Below, one piece after another: positions 23,472 through 33,637 of a stretch of DNA of 64,000 bases. Both the position numbers and the translations under genes were made by a program. This DNA comes from CAVSQX01 sp963730225. GTDB lineage: Bacteria > Planctomycetota > Phycisphaerae > Tepidisphaerales > Tepidisphaeraceae. The notes below the pieces were generated by a model, which had not been told where the DNA came from, searched no databases, and saw nothing but the letters and a program-made list of their open reading frames with translations. Position 1 is the first letter of the stretch; the number at the start of each line of letters is the position of its first letter. The DNA is taken from contig CAVSQX010000001.1 in assembly GCA_963730225.1 (NCBI GenBank), forward strand, positions 930,001 through 994,000, in the 5' to 3' direction.

Positions 23472-24602
23472 ATGTCTATTTCGCTGCCAAATCCGCCTTC
23501 GATGATTGATCATCGCCCGCAACATCGACTCCCAAGCCGTTGGCAGCGATTTGTGCTGCGCTACCGCTTGTGGCTGGCCGGGTTCACGCGGCAAAAAATC
23601 AAGGATTTTCTCAGGACGATGGGCTGGGTTGCGCCGCTGACGGTCATGATCTGGATATACGCCGAACGCGAGCAAACCATTGAATCCTTTCCGATGCCCG
23701 GAGACGTTGCCGTGCAGGTGATCAGCGGGGAGAGCGGCCGGTTGGTCACGGTGGTGGGGACGGCGCATCCGAGCGTTACGCTCACGCTGTCCGGACCACA
23801 AGATGGGCTGGAAAAAGTTCGCGATCAACTGATCTCGGGGAATCCGCGCGGGGTCACCATCGAAGTACCCGGATATCTGGGACTGGGCGAGCATTCGCTG
23901 AACGTCGTCGATTCGATCCAGAATCTGTCGATTTTCAAGCAACACGGCGTCACCGTGCTGGCCTCGCAGCCGGCGGAGTTGGCGATCACGATCGATGCGC
24001 TGGCCGAAGCGACGGTAAAAGTGCAACCGGATGCGGGTTCACAGGCGAAACTGAACGACTTTTCATTCGATCCACCGGAGGTGCACGTCAGCGGGCCGCA
24101 ATCGCTCGTGTCGAGATTGAAGGATGAGCATCATCTGAACGTGTACGCGGATTTGAGCATCACCGACGTGCTGGCGCAGCCGGGCAAGCATGATCTGCCC
24201 GATGTGCCGCTGAAGCTGGAGTATCCCGACGGGCTGTCGGTTTCGCCGGGGAAGGTTCGGGCATCGCTGGATGTGCGGCAAAGCGATGTGACGTACGAGA
24301 TCTCGTCGGTCCCAATCAAAGTGCTGGGGCCGCCCAACCTCTTGAAGGATTACTCGGCCGATATCGATGCGCCGGCGATCTACAACATCGATGTCAGCGG
24401 CCCACCGGACACCATTCAGAAGATTAAAGATGACCAACTGACGTTGACGGCGGTGCTGGATGTCACCGGGGCCGAGCCGGATGTCGCGACGACCCGAGCG
24501 CTGGACTATCGGCTTTTTCCGGCGGATATCCACGTGTCGGCCGATTCGGCGAGTAAGACCGTGACGTTCCATCTCAGAAAGCGCGACACTGCTGGCGGGT
24601 GA
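23472..24602 (+). CDS. cdaR: CdaR-like YbbR-domain protein
   Basis: 376 residues. One transmembrane helix near residues 50-65 (MGWVAPLTVMIWIYAERE) anchors an extracytoplasmic part with repeated YbbR domains: each has a strand pattern like VTLTLSGPQDGLEKVRDQLI, VHVSGPQSLVSRLKDEHH and YNIDVSGPPDTIQKIKDDQL. In Firmicutes CdaR regulates CdaA. Its position directly after cdaA supports the same pairing here. Start chosen at 23472, 3 nt after the cdaA stop. Confidence 0.85.
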   Translation: MSISLPNPPSMIDHRPQHRLPSRWQRFVLRYRLWLAGFTRQKIKDFLRTMGWVAPLTVMIWIYAEREQTIESFPMPGDVAVQVISGESGRLVTVVGTAHPSVTLTLSGPQDGLEKVRDQLISGNPRGVTIEVPGYLGLGEHSLNVVDSIQNLSIFKQHGVTVLASQPAELAITIDALAEATVKVQPDAGSQAKLNDFSFDPPEVHVSGPQSLVSRLKDEHHLNVYADLSITDVLAQPGKHDLPDVPLKLEYPDGLSVSPGKVRASLDVRQSDVTYEISSVPIKVLGPPNLLKDYSADIDAPAIYNIDVSGPPDTIQKIKDDQLTLTAVLDVTGAEPDVATTRALDYRLFPADIHVSADSASKTVTFHLRKRDTAGG

Positions 24603-24630
24603 TGATTCGGCTCGGCTGCGCTTTCCCTGC

Positions 24631-24642
24631 TACAATCAGCCC
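24631..24642 (+). promoter_or_regulatory. Candidate -10 box of proA, leaderless type
   Basis: TACAAT at 24631-24636 ends 6 nt before the proA ATG. No ribosome-binding site fits between. No good -35 is seen. Confidence 0.35.
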
Positions 24643-25914
24643 ATGGATGATCGCAGCCAACTGGTTCAGCAAATGGGCATTGCGGCCCGCCGAGCGTCGC
24701 GGCAACTGGCGGCCGCCAGCGGTGAGACGAAGGTTCGTGCCCTCAAAGATATGGCGGCGGGAATTCGCCGTGGGCGGGAATCGATTCTAACAGCCAATGC
24801 CGCCGACATCGAAGCCGCCAAGCAGAATGGATTGGCCCAACCGCTGATCGAGCGGCTGAAACTCACCGAGAAGAAAATCGAATCGATGGCTGCTGGCGTC
24901 GAGCAGATCGCGGCGCAGACCGATCCGGTGGGCCGAATCATCGATGGTTATGTGCGGCCCAACGGTTTGCGAATCCAGAAAGTGCGCGTGCCGCTGGGCG
25001 TCATTTTGTTTTTCTATGAGAGCCGCCCGAATGTCACCAGCGATGCAGCGGCGCTTTGCCTCAAAAGCGGCAACGCCGTCATCCTGCGCGGCGGAAAGGA
25101 ATCGCTGAATTCCAACCGCGCGATCGCTACGGTGATTCGTGAATCTTTGGCCAGCGCCGAACTCGATCCTGCGGCGGTGCAGATGATCGAATCCGCCGAT
25201 CGCAGCCTGGTGCCACCGCTGTTGAAGCTCGACAAATACATCGACCTGGTGATTCCCCGCGGCGGCGAAAGCCTGATTAGGGCGGTCGTTGCGGAGTCGA
25301 CGATTCCGGTTCTAACGCATTTCACCGGCAATTGCCACATTTACGTGGACGCGGCAACACTAGGAATCGAGAAACAGGTGCGCGAGATTTGCGTGAACGC
25401 CAAAACCAATTATCCCGGCGGCGCGGTCTGCAACGCGGTCGAGAAGATTCTCTTCCACCGATCAGCCGCCGAGAAATTGCTGTCTTTGGTTTGCGAAGAT
25501 CTGGCGGCCAAAGGCGTCGAAATCCGCGGCGATGCGGCGACTCGTGCTTTGTATCCCAAGGCCAAGCCCGTGGTCGAGGAAGATTGGCACACCGAATATC
25601 TCAGCCTGACGCTGGCGATGAAGGTCGTCGATTCGCTGGAGCAGGCGATCGACCACATCAACGAATACGGCAGCCATCACACCGATGCGATTCTCAGCAC
25701 CGATGTCCGCGCGATTGACGAATTCGTGAAAAAGGTCGACAGCGCCAGCCTGATGGTCAACGCCAGCACGCGCTTCGCCGACGGCGGCGAATACGGCCTG
25801 GGCGCCGAGATCGGCATCAGCACCGACAAAATGCACGCCCGCGGCCCCATGGGCGCGGATGATTTGACGACGTACAAGTGGATCGTCACCGGCGACGGAC
25901 ACGTGCGGGGCTAA
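24643..25914 (+). CDS. proA: Glutamate-5-semialdehyde dehydrogenase (gamma-glutamyl phosphate reductase)
   Basis: 423 residues, usual length. Second step of proline synthesis, NADPH-dependent. Family blocks: RVPLGVILFFYESRPNVTSD, AVILRGGKESLNSN, PRGGESLIRAV, THFTGNCHIYVD (usually GxGNCHxYVD) and the catalytic cysteine in GAVCNAVEKILFH. The end includes NASTRFADGGEYGLGAEIGI and TYKWIVTGDG. Frame intact. Converges with the Uma2 gene, whose 3' end is 5 nt away. Confidence 0.96.
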   Translation: MDDRSQLVQQMGIAARRASRQLAAASGETKVRALKDMAAGIRRGRESILTANAADIEAAKQNGLAQPLIERLKLTEKKIESMAAGVEQIAAQTDPVGRIIDGYVRPNGLRIQKVRVPLGVILFFYESRPNVTSDAAALCLKSGNAVILRGGKESLNSNRAIATVIRESLASAELDPAAVQMIESADRSLVPPLLKLDKYIDLVIPRGGESLIRAVVAESTIPVLTHFTGNCHIYVDAATLGIEKQVREICVNAKTNYPGGAVCNAVEKILFHRSAAEKLLSLVCEDLAAKGVEIRGDAATRALYPKAKPVVEEDWHTEYLSLTLAMKVVDSLEQAIDHINEYGSHHTDAILSTDVRAIDEFVKKVDSASLMVNASTRFADGGEYGLGAEIGISTDKMHARGPMGADDLTTYKWIVTGDGHVRG

Positions 25915-25918
25915 TTGG

Positions 25919-26553
25919 TTACACTCCAAGCAGCCTGGAGACGGCGATATCCATGTGGTGCGCCCGCCGGCGCTGAGTTGAAGCGCGTCCCAGGCCCGAA
26001 ACGTTTTCGTTTCCGAGTAGATTCCACCTCGCGGCTGGCGGTACAGCACAACCAAATCATTCTGAAGATCGACGACGATATATTCCCGGATGCCCGCGGC
26101 GGCGTAAATCCTTGATTTGGTGTTCATGTCGCGCTCCAGAGAACTGTCGGCGACTTCCAACGCCAAAATTGTTTCTGGCGCTGTCGGTTTGCGTTGGGCG
26201 TAGTCTTCGATTGACCCGCGGATTACGGAAATGTCGGGTTCAGGCTCACCGTCGGGCGCCAGCAGGATCGGTTGCTGTGCCTGAAGGAACCAGCCAAACG
26301 CCTCGAACTGCGGCAGCAATCGCTGAAGCCGAAGAACAACCATTCGATGCCGGTCGGCAACCATCATTGGATCTTCACCCGCTTTGCTACGGTCCTTTTG
26401 AACCAACAACCCGTCGATCAATTCGGTCGAGGTATTCTCCGGCAAGACGCCGCGATTGATCAGATCCTCGTATTGGTCAACCGTCAGCCCGACCAGCTTG
26501 ACCTGCTCTTCCAGCGCCAGATGCAGAATGGACTCCCGTATAGCGCCAAGCAT
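25919..26553 (-). CDS. Uma2 family (DUF820) putative restriction-fold endonuclease, frameshifted
   Basis: PD-(D/E)XK-fold family: ILLAPDGEPEPDISVIRGS holds the conserved PD, ILALEVADSSLERDMNTK the E/S-x-x-x-D region, and GIREYIVVDLQNDLVVLYRQ the central strands (usually YWxVDxxxxxVxVYR). The natural C-terminus HMDIAVSRLLGV lies one frame away; an indel near 25955 joins it and gives about 211 residues. Without it the frame would run deep into antisense proA. Uma2 proteins are common in cyanobacteria and planctomycetes and their role is unknown. Confidence 0.75.
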
Positions 26554-26595
26554 GATAAATGCTATATCCGAAGACCGGGCGGTCGGCCATTTGAA

Positions 26596-27879
26596 TCACA
26601 AAGCCGTTTCAATTCGCTCTCTTCCATTCAGGTAAGGTCGTAGCACTTCGGGAACCGTCACACTTCCATCCACATTTTGATAATTCTCGAGAATCGGAAT
26701 CAAAATGCGCGGGCTGGCGATGACGGTGTTGTTGAGCGTGTGGCAGATGCGAATTTTTCCGTCGTGGTCGCGGTAGCGGAGATTCAGTCGGCGGGCCTGG
26801 AACTCATAGAAGCGCGAGGCCGAATGCGTTTCGCCGTAGTTTTTGCGCGAGGGCATCCAGGTTTCCACGTCGAACTTGGCGGCCTGCCCCTGGCCCAGGT
26901 CGCCGGTGCAGACGGCGACGACGCGGTATGGAAGATTCAGCTTTTGCAACACATCTTCGGCGTTCTTGAGGATCTCCTGGTGCCAGCGCTTAGATTCTTC
27001 GATGTCGTTTTTGCAGACGATCACCTGCTCGACTTTGTCGAACTGGTGGATGCGATAGAGGCCGGCGGTGTCTTTCCCGTAGGTGCCTGCTTCGCGGCGG
27101 AAGCAGGGACTCATGCCGACGTATTTTTTCGGCAGGGCGTCGGCCTCAAGCGTTTCGTTCATGTGATACGCCGTCAGCGAAACCTCGGCGGTGCCGACGA
27201 GAAACTTCGGCGGCTCCTCGTTGCTCATGGCGTACGCCTGCTCTTTTCCCAGCGGAAAATAGCCGGTGCCCTCCATCGGCTCGTGGCGGACCAGCACCGG
27301 CACGGTCATCGGCACAAAGCCGCGCTCGATCATCATGTCCTGTGCCAGTCGCAGCACCGCCTGATGCAACAGCGAACCGAGGCCGATCAGAAAATAGCTG
27401 CGCGAGCCAGCCAGCTTCACGCCCCGGTCGATGTCGATCAGGCCGAGCTTGGTTCCGAGCGTGACGTGATCTTTGGGCTCGAATTCGAATTTGCGAACCT
27501 GTCCCCATCTGCTGATCTCGACGTTCTCGCTGTCGTCCTTGCCAATCGGCACTTCCGGATCGGGCGGCTGAGCAGCGGAAAGCAGCAGCGGCAACATCTG
27601 AAGCTCCAGCGATTTGGCCCGCTCCTCCGCGGCCTTCACCGCGACTTTCAGCCCGGCAACCTGCGCAATTGCAGCTTGCTTCTCGGAGGGATCTTTCAGT
27701 GCGCCGATCGACTTGCTGGCGGCGTTCTGCTCGGCGCGGGCCCGCTCGAATTCCTGCTGTGCTTGCAGACGCTTCTCGTCCAGCGACAAAATCGCGTCGA
27801 TGTCGACAGTCATGTTTTTGAGCTTGGCGCCGATCCGATATTTCTCCGGATTCTCGCGCAAATCCTTCAGATCGATCAT
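26596..27879 (-). CDS. serS: Serine--tRNA ligase
   Basis: 427 residues. N-terminal tRNA-binding coiled coil (DEKRLQAQQEFERARAEQNA and onward, residues about 33-105). Class II motif 2 is PCFRREAGTYGKDTAGLYRI, preceded by FLVGTAEVSLTAYHM (Ser-binding TxE). Motif 3 lies in IRICHTLNNTVIASPRILIP (NxTxxAxxR), and ends PEVLRPYLNG. It charges tRNA-Ser and is usually essential. The frame is intact. Upstream of it is a 342-nt gap before ppdK. Confidence 0.97.
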   Translation of the reverse strand: MIDLKDLRENPEKYRIGAKLKNMTVDIDAILSLDEKRLQAQQEFERARAEQNAASKSIGALKDPSEKQAAIAQVAGLKVAVKAAEERAKSLELQMLPLLLSAAQPPDPEVPIGKDDSENVEISRWGQVRKFEFEPKDHVTLGTKLGLIDIDRGVKLAGSRSYFLIGLGSLLHQAVLRLAQDMMIERGFVPMTVPVLVRHEPMEGTGYFPLGKEQAYAMSNEEPPKFLVGTAEVSLTAYHMNETLEADALPKKYVGMSPCFRREAGTYGKDTAGLYRIHQFDKVEQVIVCKNDIEESKRWHQEILKNAEDVLQKLNLPYRVVAVCTGDLGQGQAAKFDVETWMPSRKNYGETHSASRFYEFQARRLNLRYRDHDGKIRICHTLNNTVIASPRILIPILENYQNVDGSVTVPEVLRPYLNGRERIETAL

Positions 27880-28004
27880 TCGTGTCCTCGTTGATGCTCC
27901 ATGAGTGCATTGTGCATTTTATGCGGGGCATTTCCACGTTATCGGACTGTCGCAAGTGGACCCGATAGTTCGCATCGGCCGCCCTGGTGGATTAACTTTG
28001 GGCA

Positions 28005-28145
28005 ATGAAGACGCGCATCGTTTATCGAAGAATGTCTGTTCGGCGTACACCACAGCCCCGGCGCTTGGCCGGCGCCGCATCCGTCGGCGCGTTCGGGGGA
28101 ATGCTGGCCAGGCTGGGATTGGCCAGCGAGCAGCTGCGCAAATAG
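28005..28145 (+). CDS. Possible very small basic protein
   Basis: 46 residues, ATG to TAG: MKTRIVYRRMSVRRTPQPRR, then LAGAASVGAFGGMLARLG and a short end. It lies alone in the serS-ppdK gap. The arginine-rich start with a following hydrophobic stretch could be a small secreted or membrane peptide or simply a chance open frame. No family recognised. The rest of the 27880-28221 gap shows nothing else. Confidence 0.2.
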   Translation: MKTRIVYRRMSVRRTPQPRRLAGAASVGAFGGMLARLGLASEQLRK

Positions 28146-28221
28146 AACGCGGTTGAAGTAGGGTCCGGGCCGCCGGGTTCATCCCTCTGCACGGCAGTCA
28201 GACCGATTTTCCATCAGCGAA

Positions 28222-30954
28222 TTATTTTTTCTTTCCACCACTTTGCTTAATCGCCGCATGCGCCGCCGCCAGGCGCGCAATCGGAACGCGGAACGGAGAA
28301 CAGCTCACGTAATTCAAACCGACTCCGTGGCAGAATTCGACGCTGCGGGGGTCGCCGCCGTGCTCGCCGCAGATGCCGCACTTGAGATCCTTGCGCGTCT
28401 GCCGGCCGAGTTTCACCGCCATGGCGATCAACTTGCCGACGCCGCCGGTGTCGAGGCTCTGGAAGGGGTCGCGCTCGAGGATTTCTTTTTTCACGTACTC
28501 CGGCAAAAAGCTGCCGGCGTCGTCACGGCTGTAGCCGAAGGTCATCTGGGTCAGATCGTTGGTGCCAAAGCTGAAGAACTCGGCCGTCTCGGCCAGTTCG
28601 TCTGCCGTGACGGCGGCGCGGGGAACTTCGATCATCGTGCCGTACAGGTACGCAACTTTCACGCCCTGCTCTTTCATGACGGCGTCGGCTGTCTCGACGG
28701 TGAACTTTTTCAGGTAATCCAACTCGGCTTTGGTGCCGGCCAGCGGAACCATGATCTCCGGCAGCACCGCGATCTTCTGCTTCTTGCACTCGCAAGCCGC
28801 CTCGATGATCGCTCGCACCTGCATCTCCAGAATTTCGGGATACGTCACGGCCAGGCGATCGCCGCGATGGCCGAGCATCGGGTTGGCTTCGTGCAACTGC
28901 TGCACGCGCTGCTGCACTTGCTGCAAACTCATCCCCAAACTGCGGGCGAGTTCGGCCTGGTCCTTCTCGTTGTGGGGCAGAAACTCGTGCAACGGCGGAT
29001 CGAGCAGGCGAATCGTCACCGGCAATCCCGTCATCGCCTTGAAGATTCCGACAAAATCTTCCCGCTGATACGGCAGAAGCTTTTGCAGCGCGGTTTTTCG
29101 CGCCTCGACGTTCTGCGCGAGAATCATCTCGCGCATGTGATGGATGCGCTGCGGATCGAAGAACATATGCTCGGTGCGGCGTCAGGCCGATTCCCTCGGC
29201 CCCGAAATTCCGCGCTACTTCCGAATCGTGCGGCGTGTCGGCATTCGTGCGGACTTTCAGCGTGCGATGCTTGTCGGCCCACAGCATGATCGTCTTGAAC
29301 GGGCCAGTCAGTTCGGCTTCCTGCGTCTCCACCTGCCCGGAATAAACTTCACCGGTTCCGCCGTCGAGACTGATCCAATCGCCAACGCCGAACGTCCGTC
29401 CGTCGACGGTGAGCGTCTTGGCTCTGGCGTCGATGTGCAGAGCCCCCACTCCGGCCACGCACGGCGTTCCCATGCCGCGGGCAACCACGGCGGCGTGGCT
29501 GGTCATTCCGCCAGTGCTGGTGAGAATTCCTTCGGAGACGTGCATGCCACCGATGTCGGCGGGCTCGGTCTCTCGGCGAACAAGAATGATCTGCTCGCCG
29601 GCGCCAACCCGTTGCTCGGCCTCCTCGGCGGTGAACGCGATTTTTCCCACGGCCGCGCCCGGCGATGCGGGAAGGCCCCTGGCAATCGTAGTTTTTTCGG
29701 CTTTCGGATTGAACGTCGGATGCAGCAGTTGATCCAGCGACGCCGGATCGATGCGCAGAATCGCAGTCTTCTCGTCGATCAGCTTTTCCTTGACCATCTC
29801 CACCGCGATCCGCACCGCCGCAGCCGCCGTTCGCTTGCCGTTGCGGGTTTGGAGCATGTACAGCTTGCCCTTCTCGATGGTGAACTCGAAATCCTGAACT
29901 TCGCGGTAGCGGGCCTCGAGAATGTCCTTCACCTTCAGCAATTCGGCCCAGCTCTTCTTGCTCCATTGGCCCATCTGATCGCACGGAATCGGCGTGCGGA
30001 TGCCGGCGACGACATCTTCGCCCTGGGCGTTGACCAGAAACTCGCCGTAAAATTTGTTCTCGCCGGTGCTGGGATTGCGCGTGAAGGCAACGCCGGTGGC
30101 GCTGTCGTCGCCCATGTTGCCGTAGACCATGCTCTGCACGTTGACCGCCGTGCCGCGGAGGCCGCGGATTTCGTTGAGCTCTCGATAGCGGATGGCGCGA
30201 TCGCCCATCCAGCTCTTGAACACCGCTTCGATCGCCAGTTCCAATTGTGTGAACGGGTCCTGCGGAAACTCGCTGCCGACGTGCTTCTGGTAAACGTCTT
30301 TGTATCGCCGCACGACTTCCTTCAAACCGTCGGTGTCCAGATCGGTGTCGACTTTGGCGCCGCGGTCATTCTTGACGGCCGACAGCTCGTGCTCGAAATG
30401 TTCGTGATCGACGCCCATGACGGTGTCGCCGAACATGTTGATCAATCGGCGGTAGCTGTCGTAGGCAAAGCGTTCGCTGCCGCTGAGATTCGCCAGCCCC
30501 TGGACGACGTGATCGTTCAGGCCGATGTTCAGCACGGTGTCCATCATGCCCGGCATCGACATTTTCGCGCCGAGCGGGCCGATACCAGCAGCGGATTGCT
30601 GGCATCTCCGAACATTTTGCCCGTCGCCTTTTCGACCCTGGTGATGTTGGCGCGCACTTCCTCCATCAAACCTTTGGGCAGCTTCTGGCCGGCATCGTTG
30701 TACTGCCCGCAGGTTTCGGTGGTGATGGTGAACCCCGGCGGCACGGGCAGCGGCACCAGCGTCATGTCCGCCAGGTTCGCGCCTTTGCCGCCCAACAGGT
30801 CTTTCATGCCCGCGTTTCCCTCGGCTTTTCCGTTGCCGAAGAAGTAGACTCGCTTGGCCGAAAGCTTGTGATTGCCGCTGATTTTGCCAGAGTGTTTCGC
30901 CTTGCCCGAGCGGGCCTTTTTCGCCCGTGGGGCTTTCCTTAACGCCGTTGCCAT
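28222..30954 (-). CDS. ppdK: Pyruvate, phosphate dikinase, two frameshifts
   Basis: Interconverts pyruvate and PEP with ATP and phosphate. The N-terminal region has a lysine/arginine-rich head, then KRVYFFGNGKAEGNAGMKDL and LLGGKGANLADMT. PPDK core: FTRNPSTGENKFYGEFLVNA, the phospho-His domain GGMTSHAAVVARGMGTPCV, and C-terminal GYSRDDAGSFLPEYV followed by CGICGEHGGDP. The frame breaks near 30575 (missing G; restores RSGAKMSMPGMMD) and near 29185 (extra C; restores RTEHMF, the PEP-binding site). Joined length is about 910 residues, as expected. The ATG has a GGAG site. Confidence 0.9.
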
Positions 30955-31021
30955 GTTTTGATCTCCAAAATTGAAAGGGGCGAAGTATAGAAGTGGCTGA
31001 TTTTCGTGTCAATTTGAAGGC

Positions 31022-31113
31022 ATTGCCGATTGCCAATTGTCAATTGCCGATTGAGGCAAAGGGCGAGCGGGTTTTTCTGCTCAATCGGCAATTGGCAATC
31101 GGCAATCGGCAAT
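31022..31113. repeat. Heptamer-repeat hairpin F (ATTGCCG type, second copy)
   Basis: Left arm ATTGCCG, ATTGCCA, ATTGTCA, ATTGCCG. Right arm GGCAATT, GGCAATC, GGCAATC in inverse order, with a loop of about 24 nt. The heptamer is the same as hairpin B 13 kb away, but the loop is unrelated. Lies between the divergent ppdK and glycosyltransferase genes. Confidence 0.9.
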
Positions 31114-31131
31114 AAATTTATTGCGGCGTTC

Positions 31132-31911
31132 ATGCACTTCTCCATCATCACCCCATCCTTCAATCAGCGGGCGTTTTTGCGGCAGACGGCCGACACCGTC
31201 CTGTCGCAAACCGGCGATTTTGAGCTGTCGTGGACGGTGATCGACGGCGGAAGCACCGATGGGTCGGTGGAATTGCTCAAAAGCATTTCGGATCCCCGCC
31301 TGCGGTGGACCAGCGAACCGGATCGGGGACAGGCCGACGCCGTCAACAAGGGCTTGCAATTGGCCGATGGCGATTTGATCGGTTGGCTTAACAGCGACGA
31401 TCTGTACGCCCCCGGCGCGCTGGCCGCCGTTGCCGTGGCGTTTGCGGCCAATCCGTCGGCCGGTTGGCTCGTCGGACAGGCGGACATCATCGACGCCGAC
31501 GGGCGGGAAATCCGTTCCGTGGTGACTCGATACAAAAACCGCGGCCTGGCCCGATACTCACGCAAAAGTCTGCTGCGGGAAAATTGCATTTCCCAGCCCG
31601 CCGTTTTCTGGCGGCGGGAATTGGGCCAGCGCGTCGGCCCGCTGGATATCACTCTGCACCATGCGATGGATTACGATCTGTGGCTGCGCTTCGCCGCGAT
31701 CGGCGATCCGATCGTGCTGCCGAAAGTTCTGGCTCACTTTCGAATCCACCGGCAAAGCAAAACCGGCACGCAGGTTCGCCAGCGATTCGCCGAGGACTGC
31801 GCCGTCGCCGCTCGCCACGCTGGGACTGATCGCATGGGCCTGACGCTGCATCGTCTCAACGCTGAAAAAATCGTCTGGGCTTACCGCTTGATACGATTGC
31901 TCGGCCGATGA
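31132..31911 (+). CDS. Glycosyltransferase family 2
   Basis: 259 residues from the ATG at 31132. GT-A fold: FSIITPSFNQRAFLRQTADT at the start, VIDGGSTDGSVELLKS, then GWLNSDDLYAPGAL with the metal-binding DxD-type NSDD. It ends with a helical tail. The sequence resembles LPS-core or exopolysaccharide glycosyltransferases. The upstream hairpin F spans its promoter region, and the opposite-strand GT2/DUF2304 pair converges with it. Confidence 0.88.
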   Translation: MHFSIITPSFNQRAFLRQTADTVLSQTGDFELSWTVIDGGSTDGSVELLKSISDPRLRWTSEPDRGQADAVNKGLQLADGDLIGWLNSDDLYAPGALAAVAVAFAANPSAGWLVGQADIIDADGREIRSVVTRYKNRGLARYSRKSLLRENCISQPAVFWRRELGQRVGPLDITLHHAMDYDLWLRFAAIGDPIVLPKVLAHFRIHRQSKTGTQVRQRFAEDCAVAARHAGTDRMGLTLHRLNAEKIVWAYRLIRLLGR

Positions 31912-31918
31912 CCCGGTT

Positions 31919-32296
31919 TCAGGGGCGCGGATCGTCGGTTGGGGAAATACCTTCGTGCTGGCGATCGACCAACTTCTGATTCTGCATCAGAATTCCCACC
32001 AGCTGCGCCAGCGTCGTGATCTTGCGATCCTGCACGCTGACAATCGTCAGCAGCTCGAACACGATCAGAAACAAGAAGACCGAAACGCACAGCAGCATCA
32101 CCGTTGATTCGGCGATGTGCGTGGAATTGGCCAAATATTCAATGCCGGCCGGCCAGATCGCCAGCGCCAAAAACGGCAGGCCGAGCAGCAGAAACAGCAG
32201 CGTGTAGCGCTCTTTAAGCTTGAACTGTTTCAGCCGGCGGACGGCGAGCAGGAGCAGGCTGCCACCGAAGAGAATCAGGATTAGACTGCGAATCAT
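31919..32296 (-). CDS. DUF2304 membrane protein
   Basis: 125 residues with three hydrophobic helices (LILILFGGSLLLLAV; TLLFLLLGLPFLALAIW; TVMLLCVSVFLFLIVFELL) and a soluble C-terminus that has the family's coiled-coil-like KITTLAQLVGILMQNQKL. DUF2304 proteins almost always follow a GT2 dolichyl-phosphate-mannose-synthase-like gene, as here. Its ATG overlaps that gene by 83 nt. Confidence 0.85.
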   Translation of the reverse strand: MIRSLILILFGGSLLLLAVRRLKQFKLKERYTLLFLLLGLPFLALAIWPAGIEYLANSTHIAESTVMLLCVSVFLFLIVFELLTIVSVQDRKITTLAQLVGILMQNQKLVDRQHEGISPTDDPRP

Positions 32297-33074
32297 GTTC
32301 GCTCACTTTCCCGCTGGGCCAGGGATTGCGGGCCATGTCCAGCACGAGGGCGGTGGTAACTTTCAGCACGTAGAACAATCCGCGATACAGCGGGATGCTG
32401 GTCATTCCCGCGCGGCGTTGCCGCATGCGGACGCCGAATTCGGAAATCTTAAACCCGCTGCGGTGCAACAGCAAAATCACCTCGGGCTCGGGATAATCCT
32501 CGGGATACCAATGGGCAAAAGCCCGAATCACCCGTCGATTGGCGACACGAAAGCCGCTGGTGCAATCGGTTATGGCCAGCCCACTGAGCAGGCGAATGAG
32601 AGTGTCGAGCCAGCGGATGCCGATCATGCGGGTGATGGATTGCTTGTATCGTCCCAGCCCACTGGGGCCGAGGAACCGCGAGCCGACAACCAGATCGCTT
32701 TGGGTTTCGATCAGGTGATTTACCAGCGCCCGGACTTGCCCGGGGCGGTGCTGGCCGTCGCCGTCGACTTGCACGGCGATGTCGTAACCGTGCAGGGCGG
32801 CGTAGCGATATCCGGTTTGCATCGCCCCGCCGATTCCCAGATTAAACGGCAAACTCACCACGGCCGTCTCGGCGGGCACACGCCGAAGCGTGTCGTCGGT
32901 GGAGCCGTCGTCGATCACCAGCACGTCGAATTTTGGCAGCGCCCGCCGCAGCCGTTGCACGAGTTTGCCGACGGATTGGCGTTCGTTGAATGCGGGAATG
33001 ATGACCAGGCCGCGGAAATCCGCGGAGCCGATCATGTCGCCGCGCGGCGATCTTGGAAGTTTGGTTTTTTCCAT
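32214..33074 (-). CDS. Polyprenyl-phosphate-sugar transferase-like GT2
   Basis: 286 residues. DPM1/GtrB-like glycosyltransferase that would load a sugar on an undecaprenyl-phosphate lipid. FRGLVIIPAFNERQSVGKLV starts the catalytic domain, VLVIDDGSTDDTL and the DxD in QVDGDGQHRPGQV follow, then DLVVGSRFLG. No C-terminal membrane helices; the partner is the DUF2304 protein. The open C-terminus (KVSEHDSQSNPDSLRW) reads through the DUF2304 start. In another frame a TGA would overlap the DUF2304 ATG (ATGA), so a small indel here is likely. Confidence 0.85.
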   Translation of the reverse strand: MEKTKLPRSPRGDMIGSADFRGLVIIPAFNERQSVGKLVQRLRRALPKFDVLVIDDGSTDDTLRRVPAETAVVSLPFNLGIGGAMQTGYRYAALHGYDIAVQVDGDGQHRPGQVRALVNHLIETQSDLVVGSRFLGPSGLGRYKQSITRMIGIRWLDTLIRLLSGLAITDCTSGFRVANRRVIRAFAHWYPEDYPEPEVILLLHRSGFKISEFGVRMRQRRAGMTSIPLYRGLFYVLKVTTALVLDMARNPWPSGKVSEHDSQSNPDSLRWQPAPARRPPAETVQA

Positions 33075-33301
33075 TTTCGGTTCACCAGCAGACGCCGCTA
33101 CAGGCGGATTTCTTTCGCCAGCGTGTCATATTCGGCCTGAATTATAAAGGGGCCGGTGCCGATGCGAAAACGTCAAAACTCTGTTACCGCCGATGCGATG
33201 GCCATTTGCGCCCCAATCGGACGGCCCCGGATTTTTTCTTGCCCCGCGCTGTTTTCGATGCGACATTTCAGTCAGGCGACTTGCAATGCGAGGGGGCTGG
33301 C

Positions 33302-33637
33302 ATGGGGGCCGCGATGGGGGATGACATGGGCGAAGCTGAACCAAATTTGCGACGGTTTTCCGCCAAGCGCCGCCGACGCCGTTCGGCCCGAGCCATCGGG
33401 GCCGCCGGGACGGCGAATGTCGTCAGCGATGCACCGACGGTTGTTGATTTTGAACCGCGATTGGCCGCGGCGGCGGCGTTGTTCCAACTCCAGCACGCGG
33501 TCATGGTCGAAAGAATTCTCGCCTGGTTTTCGGTGCAGCCGGAATTGATTCAAGCGGTGGTCGTGGGGCAATTCAATCGCCGGCGGCAAGTGGATTTTTC
33601 GGCGATGGTGCTGCGGCGATTGCTGAGCCAGCGCTGA
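33302..33637 (+). CDS. Small hypothetical protein
   Basis: 111 residues (MGAAMGDDMGEAEPNLRRFS). An arginine-rich segment (KRRRRRSARA) is followed by a helical C-terminus VERILAWFSVQPELIQAVVV, ending FSAMVLRRLLSQR. No family recognised. The translation in this frame is more protein-like than the others in its second half only, so the start is uncertain. Confidence 0.35.
   Translation: MGAAMGDDMGEAEPNLRRFSAKRRRRRSARAIGAAGTANVVSDAPTVVDFEPRLAAAAALFQLQHAVMVERILAWFSVQPELIQAVVVGQFNRRRQVDFSAMVLRRLLSQR

Noticed and set aside
22203..24026. 607-codon antisense frame over folP-cdaA-cdaR
   Set aside because: Low-complexity basic composition and complete coverage by three well-supported genes on the other strand.
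26677..27894. 405-codon plus-strand frame opposite serS
   Set aside because: No motif, and serS is complete and intact on the minus strand.
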